64,000 nt of DNA from DASUPK01 sp963744105. GTDB lineage: Bacteria; Actinomycetota; Thermoleophilia; Solirubrobacterales; 70-9. The stretch's first letter is position 1. Each line of letters starts with the position of its first letter. The stretch covers positions 372,001 to 436,000 of the forward strand of contig CAVUSJ010000002.1 in the NCBI GenBank assembly GCA_963744105.1, in the 5' to 3' direction. The position numbers and the translations under genes were made by a program. The notes under the pieces are model-generated. The model saw nothing but the letters and a program-made list of their open reading frames with translations. It made no database searches and was not told the DNA's origin. This document shows, piece by piece, positions 59,350 to 64,000 of the stretch.

Positions 59350-59601
59350 ATGCCCGCCTTCAACGAAGCCCTGATCGGGATGCAGTTCCAGCGGGTCAAC
59401 GAGCGGCTGCGGGCGATCGAGGAACAGCTCGCAGTGCTCTCCGAGAAGGCGGGGGTCCCGTATGAGCGGCCAGGGGCCAACCTCCCTGAGGACGTCGTCG
59501 AGCTGGCCAAGGCCGGCAAGGAGCTCGAGGCCGTGAAGCGCTACCGCGAGCTCCCGGGCGCCGACGCCCGGGAGGCCCAGGAGGTCGTGGCCGGGATCTA
59601 G
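59350..59601 (+). CDS. Small protein with ribosomal L7/L12 C-terminal-like domain
   Basis: 83 aa from ATG 59350 behind AAAGGAACC. An N-terminal coiled helix (FQRVNERLRAIEEQLAVLSE) leads to LPEDVVELAKAGKELEAVKRYRELPGADAREA in two pieces that follow the L7/L12 C-terminal pattern (helix, Gly-Lys turn, A-x-K-x-Y-R-E, G-x-x-x-x-E-A). It is not a ribosomal protein: the L10-binding N-terminus is absent. Follows the acyl-CoA synthetase by 25 bp and overlaps the cupin stop by 4 bp. Function unknown. Confidence 0.62.
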   Translation: MPAFNEALIGMQFQRVNERLRAIEEQLAVLSEKAGVPYERPGANLPEDVVELAKAGKELEAVKRYRELPGADAREAQEVVAGI

Positions 59602-60080
59602 TCGTTCGGCGTCGAGGGCGGGGCGCCGGTCCGCAGCAGCGTCGAGAGGTAGATCACGACCTTCGCGCTGCCGTTGTTGGCCGCCTGGTGAATGGTCGAG
59701 GGCTGCTCGACGATCCACTGGCCCGCGCGGATCTTGCCGGTCCGGCCGCCCGAGATCTTCCGCACGACTGACGCCTTGTCGGCGGGCCCGCTCATCACGG
59801 TCACCGACCCCGACCTGACCGTGTAGGTCAGCACTCCGGACTGGATGTAGGCGACCTGGGTGCCCTCGTGATGGTGGAGGGCGATCGTGCCGCCTGCCGG
59901 GATCGTCACTCGGGAGAGCCCGAGCGTCCTTCCCTTGACGCCCTTCACCTTCGTGCTCTGGGCGAGTGGCGTCCGAACTGCCGCCGCACCGCCCGACTGG
60001 GCGATCACGTACCCGGCCACCGCGCCGGTGGCGACCAGGCCGAGAGCCAGGAGGATCACTGTGAGGCGGAGACGACGCAA
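59598..60080 (-). CDS. Secreted/anchored cupin-domain protein
   Basis: 160 aa. Signal anchor (about 5-28, LTVILLALGLVATGAVAGYV) then a cupin barrel: VTIPAGGTIALHHHEGTQVAYIQ carries the metal-binding His cluster and IRAGQWIVEQPSTIHQAANN the second motif. It is exported, unlike the cupin at 8163, so it probably acts outside the membrane. Substrate unknown. Divergent from the CPA1 antiporter. Confidence 0.78.
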   Translation of the reverse strand: MRRLRLTVILLALGLVATGAVAGYVIAQSGGAAAVRTPLAQSTKVKGVKGRTLGLSRVTIPAGGTIALHHHEGTQVAYIQSGVLTYTVRSGSVTVMSGPADKASVVRKISGGRTGKIRAGQWIVEQPSTIHQAANNGSAKVVIYLSTLLRTGAPPSTPND

Positions 60081-60115
60081 CGAGCGGCGACCCTAACAGC
60101 GAAAATGGACGTCTC

Positions 60116-61702
60116 ATGGGGGACCTACAGATCTTCCTGGCCGCGCTCTTTGTCTCAGCCGCCGGGCTGAACGCGCTCGCGAACTGGGTGAACGTGCCGT
60201 ACCCGATCACGCTGGTGATCGGGGGCCTGGCGCTCGGCCTGATCCCCGGGATCCCGGACATCCACCTGAATCCGGACCTGGTCCTGCTGGTCTTCCTCCC
60301 GCCGCTGCTCTATCAGTCGGCCTTCTTCGCCGACCTCCGCACCCTGCGGAACGACGCCCGGGTGATCGTGCTCAACGCGATCGGCCTGACCCTGGCGACC
60401 GCCGCGGTCGTCGGCGTGATCGCGCACGAGGTGATCGACCTGCCCTGGGCGATGTCGTTCGCGCTCGGCGCGATCGTCTCCCCGACCGATCCGGCGGCCG
60501 CCACGGCGATCATGCGGCGGGTCGGGGCCCCGCGGCGGCTGGTCAACATCCTCGAGGGAGAGAGCCTGGTCAACGACGCCGCCGCACTGGTCGCATACAA
60601 GGTCGCTGTCGCGGTGGCGATCGGCGAGAGTGTCTCGGCCGGCCATACGGTGGTCACCTTCTTCGTGGACGTCGCTGGCGGAGCCGCAATCGGCCTGGTC
60701 GTCGGCTGGGTGATCGCCGAGGTTCGCAAGCGTGTCAACGACGTCAACACGGAGCTGACGATCTCCCTGTTCAGCGCCTACGGGGCGTTCATCCCGGCAG
60801 ACCAGCTCGGGGTGTCTGGCGTCCTCGCGGTGGTTGCGTGTGGCTTGGTGCTTGGCTTCCGCGCCCCGGAGATCGCCTCGCCGGAGAGCCGCATGCAGGG
60901 GTTCGCGATGTGGTCGATCCTCACGTTCCTCCTCAACGCGACGCTCTTCATCCTGATCGGCCTGCAGCTGCCGTCGATCGTCGACGGGCTCGCGGGGAGG
61001 TCGGCAGGCGAGGTGATCGGCTACTCGGCGGCTGTCTGCGCCGCGGTGATTGCCATGCGCTTCATCTGGACGAACACGATGACCGTGGTTATCAGGGCCC
61101 TCGACCGAAGACCCTCGCAGCGCGCTCGGCGCTCGACGTGGCAATTACGGCTCGTCAGCAGCTGGTCGGGCATGCGCGGAGCGGTCTCGCTCGCCGCAGC
61201 CCTGGCACTCCCACTGCAAACCAACGGCGGCGCGCCGCTGCCCGGCCGCGACCTGATCCAGTTCATCACCTTCGCGCTCATTGTCGTGACGGTGGTCGGG
61301 CAAGGGCTGAGCCTGCCCTGGCTGATCCGGCGCCTCGGCGTCATCGATGACGGCACGGAGGAGGAGAACGAGGAGCTCAAGGCCAGGCTTGTGATTGCGA
61401 AGGCCGCTCTCGATCGTGTCGACGAGCTCGAGGGCGAGGACTGGACCCGAGACGGCACCGTCGAGCGAGTCCGCAACCTCTACCGCTTCCGGAAGAGGCG
61501 GTTCGCGGCGAGAGCCGGGAAGATCGAAGACGAGGACGGAATCGAGGAGGGCTCCCTCGCCTATCAGCGCCTGATGCACGAGATCTACGCGGTGCAGCGC
61601 GCCGAGCTCGTCCGGCTGCGGAACCAGCGCGAGATCAGCGCTGACGTGATGCGGCGGGTCGAGCGGGAGCTCGACCTGGAGGAGCAGCGGCTCGAGGTTT
61701 AG
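60116..61702 (+). CDS. Na+/H+ antiporter (CPA1 family)
   Basis: 528 aa, about 12 hydrophobic segments then a ~130-residue cytosolic tail rich in charged helices (LKARLVIAKAALDRVDELEG ... RRVERELDLEEQRLEV). Ion-site region SPTDPAAATAIMRRVGAPRR and NILEGESLVNDAAALVAYKV (ND pair) mark CPA1 exchangers of the YjcE/NhaP2 kind. Start ATG 60116 (no strong Shine-Dalgarno). A second antiporter lies at 44777. Confidence 0.92.
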   Translation: MGDLQIFLAALFVSAAGLNALANWVNVPYPITLVIGGLALGLIPGIPDIHLNPDLVLLVFLPPLLYQSAFFADLRTLRNDARVIVLNAIGLTLATAAVVGVIAHEVIDLPWAMSFALGAIVSPTDPAAATAIMRRVGAPRRLVNILEGESLVNDAAALVAYKVAVAVAIGESVSAGHTVVTFFVDVAGGAAIGLVVGWVIAEVRKRVNDVNTELTISLFSAYGAFIPADQLGVSGVLAVVACGLVLGFRAPEIASPESRMQGFAMWSILTFLLNATLFILIGLQLPSIVDGLAGRSAGEVIGYSAAVCAAVIAMRFIWTNTMTVVIRALDRRPSQRARRSTWQLRLVSSWSGMRGAVSLAAALALPLQTNGGAPLPGRDLIQFITFALIVVTVVGQGLSLPWLIRRLGVIDDGTEEENEELKARLVIAKAALDRVDELEGEDWTRDGTVERVRNLYRFRKRRFAARAGKIEDEDGIEEGSLAYQRLMHEIYAVQRAELVRLRNQREISADVMRRVERELDLEEQRLEV

Positions 61703-61706
61703 ACGA

Positions 61707-62177
61707 CTAGTACCCGGCCGGCTTTTGCAGCGGCCCGAGGTAGACGTTCGCCAGCCGGGTGGCGAGTCGCTTGGAGGCGGCCGGATCCGGCAGTCGCAGC
61801 TTGATCGTGATCAGCCGCACGCCGTCGGTGGTCAGCAGCCGTCGCTGCAGGGGGAACCAGTACCCGCCCAGGCCGAGGCTCGTGATCGGGTAGGGCGCTG
61901 CACGGGCCGCCTCGTGGGACCACTCCACGTTCTGCCAGAACTCGACCTGCTCCCGCTCCATCCGGGCGTAGGGCTGCGGGGCGCTGTCGAGCAGGACGAC
62001 CGCTTCGCGGCCCGGGCCCCGCATGCGGCAGGCCTCGGCGCCGTTCGAGGCCGTGAAGGGATCGGCCGAGGTCGCCCGGAAGGCCACTCTCGCGCTGTGC
62101 GCGCAGGCCGAGGCCAGGGCGGGCTTCCCCTGGTGGCCGCCCAGCACGATCAGGGCGAGCGCGATGAGAAACGGCAC
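61707..62177 (-). CDS. Secreted/membrane-anchored protein of unknown function
   Basis: 156 aa from GTG 62177, whose G overlaps the last base of the DUF2855 stop (TAGTG), so it is coupled to that gene. A hydrophobic anchor (about 2-16, FLIALALIVLGG) precedes a domain with two Cys (SACAHS, EACRMR) and strand-rich text such as EAVVLLDSAPQPYARMEREQ and TDGVRLITIKLRLPD. No family recognised. A longer frame to 62297 is open but Arg-rich and antisense to DUF2855, so it was excluded. Confidence 0.6.
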   Translation of the reverse strand: MPFLIALALIVLGGHQGKPALASACAHSARVAFRATSADPFTASNGAEACRMRGPGREAVVLLDSAPQPYARMEREQVEFWQNVEWSHEAARAAPYPITSLGLGGYWFPLQRRLLTTDGVRLITIKLRLPDPAASKRLATRLANVYLGPLQKPAGY

Positions 62178-63211
62178 TACGGTGAGAGTACGTGCCCGAC
62201 GGCCGGATCGGACTTTCCGTCGAGCAGCTCCCGGTAGATCCGCTCGACGTCCTCGGGACCGGAGCCGTGCTCGACCCGGAGCCAGCCGCGCGCCCACTCC
62301 ACGTAGGGGTGCCAGGCGTCGGCGAGCCGCTGGTTCAGGCCCTCGGCGCCCCAGTCCTCGTTTCGCTTCTGCAGACGGGTGGGGGCGAAGAAGAAGGTCG
62401 GCTCGGGGCCGGCGAGCTCGCCGGAGCCGCCGAGGTCCTCCTTGTGCGTGATCCCGACGGCGGCGCTGTGCTTCAGCTGGTCGCCCCAGTGGCCGTGGAC
62501 CGCGCTGCGAACCTTGGCGTCGCCGGCGACGTCCACGTAGATCGCCGGATCGGTATCGATCGACTCGAGCTCCTCGTAGGGCACCACGCGGTCGTAGACG
62601 CCGAGCGACTCGGTGAACTCGACGTTGCGCGGCGAGGTCAGGCCGACGACCTCGATTCCGTCGCGCTTGTCCAGCAGGTGGGCGAGCGCCGAGGTCGTGC
62701 GGCTCGAGGCGGATGAGAGCACTGCAAGCTTGGCACCGAACATGTCCTCGTCGCCGAGGAAGTCGTCGATCAGGAACGAGGTGAAGTAGAGCGGCCAGAG
62801 CAGGATCTCGTAGTCCTCGTTCTCCTTCTCGTACATGTCGTTGCCGTCGGTGCGCAGGTAGCGGTTGTAGGCGGCCGGCAGATCGACACGGTGAGGCGAG
62901 ACGTCGACGAAATCGGTGCTGCTGGCCCGATCCGGCTGGACGACGAGGTGGCTGGCGGGGGGCAGATATCCGTAGACCCGTATCCCCTCGGGCACGCCCT
63001 CGGCCTTGGAGTCGACCACGTCCGCGTAGCCCCAGACCGGCATGTGCGCCCAGCCGTCCTCGGCCGGGAAGAAGTTCCAGTAGTTCATCGTCTCGCCCAT
63101 CACCGCGTAGGTGATGTTGTTGGTGGTGAGCCCGAAGGCATCGACGCCGAGCAGCACCTGGCCGTGTTCGATCTCGGGCGCCTCGCTCTCGGCGAAGCGC
63201 GTTTCGCTCAA
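62177..63211 (-). CDS. DUF2855 family protein
   Basis: 344 aa from TTG 63211. GQVLLGVDAFGLTTNNITYA near the N-terminus, a DDFLGDEDMFGAKLAVLSSA Rossmann-like stretch with SSRTTSALAHLL, and VVGLTSPRNVEFTESLGVYD make a DUF2855 protein, which is distantly related to medium-chain reductases. Homologues carry about nine more residues (FQVRKDDLSETR-like). Those are encoded upstream in frame, but the position expected for the start codon holds ATC (63236-63238). Confidence 0.82.
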   Translation of the reverse strand: MSETRFAESEAPEIEHGQVLLGVDAFGLTTNNITYAVMGETMNYWNFFPAEDGWAHMPVWGYADVVDSKAEGVPEGIRVYGYLPPASHLVVQPDRASSTDFVDVSPHRVDLPAAYNRYLRTDGNDMYEKENEDYEILLWPLYFTSFLIDDFLGDEDMFGAKLAVLSSASSRTTSALAHLLDKRDGIEVVGLTSPRNVEFTESLGVYDRVVPYEELESIDTDPAIYVDVAGDAKVRSAVHGHWGDQLKHSAAVGITHKEDLGGSGELAGPEPTFFFAPTRLQKRNEDWGAEGLNQRLADAWHPYVEWARGWLRVEHGSGPEDVERIYRELLDGKSDPAVGHVLSP

Positions 63212-63251
63212 ATCGTCCTTGCGAACCTGGAAGTCGATGGCCGGAGCTTAT

Positions 63252-64000
63252 TCAGCGAGCGAACCTGGGCACGGTCCGGCTTCTGGACGGCGAGCGGCGC
63301 TTCGCTGCGAGGAGCGAGCGATCCGCCGCGTCGTGGAGCGCGAGCCCGTCGCCGCTGGACAGCGACGCGACGCCGAAGCATGCGGTGACAGTCCCATCAG
63401 CCAGTGCGGCCTCCTCGATCGCGTCGACCACCCGCGACGCCGCGATCTGCGCGCCCTCGGGCTTGGTCTCGGGCATCAGAAGCGCGAACTCGTCGCCGCC
63501 GATGCGGAATGCGTCGTCGGTCAGCCGGGATGAATCGATTGCCGCGGCGACCCCCTTCAGGACCAGATCGCCGGCGGGGTGGCCGAGGCGGTCATTGACG
63601 CCCTTGAACCCGTCGAGGTCGAAGAGGCCGAGCGCAAGGGGATGTCCGTAACGAGTGCTTCTCGCGGCTTCGATCGCAAGCCGCTCCTCATACGCCCGGC
63701 GGTTCAGCAGGCCGGTGAGGGCATCCGTCCGGCTCTCCTTCTCCTTGAGCTCGAACAGGGAGGCATGCGCCATCTGCGCCGAGATCGACTCGGTGAGCAG
63801 CTGCAGCGTCTCGACCTCCTCCGGACCGAAGGCGTCCGGAGCGGACGAGTAGACCTTGAGCACACCCACGGCCTCGCCGCCGTGCTGGAGGGGCACGGCG
63901 ATCATCGAGCGGGCGTTCACCCGGCGCGAGCTTGCGCGATCGATCCGCGGGTCGACCTCGGTGTCGTTGCAGTGCAGCACCTGGTCGAGATCGAGAGCCA
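63252..64000 (-). CDS. GAF-GGDEF diguanylate cyclase, 5' end outside window
   Basis: The frame runs off the right edge. A partial GAF domain (VLHCNDTEVDPRIDRASSRR, SMIAVPLQHGGEAVGVLKVY) is followed by a signalling helix (HASLFELKEKESRTDALTGL) and a GGDEF domain with the active-site sequence FRIGGDEFALL. The cyclase motif is intact, so it should make c-di-GMP. No I-site RxxD is evident upstream of it (ESRTD lies in the linker), and no EAL domain follows. The RTRYGHPLALGLFDLDGFKG-type substrate loop is present. Confidence 0.9.
   Translation of the reverse strand, partial: ALDLDQVLHCNDTEVDPRIDRASSRRVNARSMIAVPLQHGGEAVGVLKVYSSAPDAFGPEEVETLQLLTESISAQMAHASLFELKEKESRTDALTGLLNRRAYEERLAIEAARSTRYGHPLALGLFDLDGFKGVNDRLGHPAGDLVLKGVAAAIDSSRLTDDAFRIGGDEFALLMPETKPEGAQIAASRVVDAIEEAALADGTVTACFGVASLSSGDGLALHDAADRSLLAAKRRSPSRSRTVPRFAR

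Noticed and set aside
60155..61144. Minus-strand frame opposite the CPA1 antiporter
   Set aside because: Antisense artefact with His/Arg/Asp-rich text and no motif.
1..64000. tRNA or rRNA genes, IS elements, integrases, prophage
   Set aside because: No cloverleaf, rRNA segment, transposase or integrase reading frame was seen; tmRNA is the only confident RNA gene.

Overview
The window is about 64 kb of high-GC DNA that reads like an actinobacterium of the Thermoleophilia/Solirubrobacterales type. The pointers are the ftsX - S41 protease - RNase R - smpB - tmRNA order, a secreted protein with the 'HLTYANVMATIAVFIALGGGTYAAT' type of N-terminus (29.3-29.8 kb), several secreted RTX, beta-helix and Ig-like proteins, small single-domain membrane proteins, and frequent GTG/TTG (possibly CTG/ATC) starts. 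This assignment is inference from gene content, not from a marker phylogeny.

Layout. 1-7.3 kb: end of the ftsX operon, a ctpA-like protease, rnr, smpB, a 966-aa membrane-anchored coiled-coil protein ending in a ComEA-like helix-hairpin-helix domain, and ssrA (tmRNA) with its terminator, so rnr, smpB and ssrA of the trans-translation/RNA-decay pathway sit together. 7.3-16.1 kb: a hydrolase and a cupin, then a putative regulon of an OmpR-type two-component system: small membrane protein, LolA/MucB-like secreted protein, ABC ATPase + permease, BASS transporter, response regulator, histidine kinase and PepSY remnant, with three 11-bp-phased TTCAyC direct-repeat boxes. 16.1-29.2 kb: GNAT, a TetR operon divergent from a methyltransferase, an RTX-type secreted protein, an ECF41 sigma factor with a recognisable self-promoter, an MFS pump, an S53 protease, and a run of small metabolic enzymes. 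29.3-37.0 kb: secreted proteins, a cytochrome b561-like membrane protein, an FAD oxidase + SRPBCC pair, patatin, RibD-like reductase and a zincin. 37.1-41.8 kb: DegV divergent from FtsH, then palindromic DNA, a 56-aa membrane protein, DUF1269 and a structured 5' leader before a lipoprotein. 41.8-46.1 kb: an ion-homeostasis block (K+ channel, TMEM175 channel, CPA1 antiporter) interleaved with coiled-coil lipoproteins. 46.1-50.7 kb: an N-terminally truncated stand-alone Cas1-family gene and a split ABC exporter. 50.7-64 kb: RsbW-like kinase, a heavily broken stretch, two flavoprotein oxidoreductases, a second CPA1 antiporter, DUF2855 and a GAF-GGDEF cyclase.

At least nine loci are broken by single-base indels, a nonsense codon or internal deletions. 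The three indels that can be placed as insertions are an extra G or C in a short homopolymer, which looks like consensus error in a draft or metagenome assembly; the internal deletions (15.54, 35.43, 53.33 kb and the missing Cas1 N-terminus) could be real decay or misassembly.

Most notable for follow-up: the truncated solo Cas1, the membrane-coiled-coil-HhH protein beside smpB/ssrA, the two-component box set, the ECF41 self-promoter, the structured leader at 41.2 kb, a repeated C-run/G-run palindrome at 40.1 and 46.7 kb, and two genes whose expected start codon position holds ATC.
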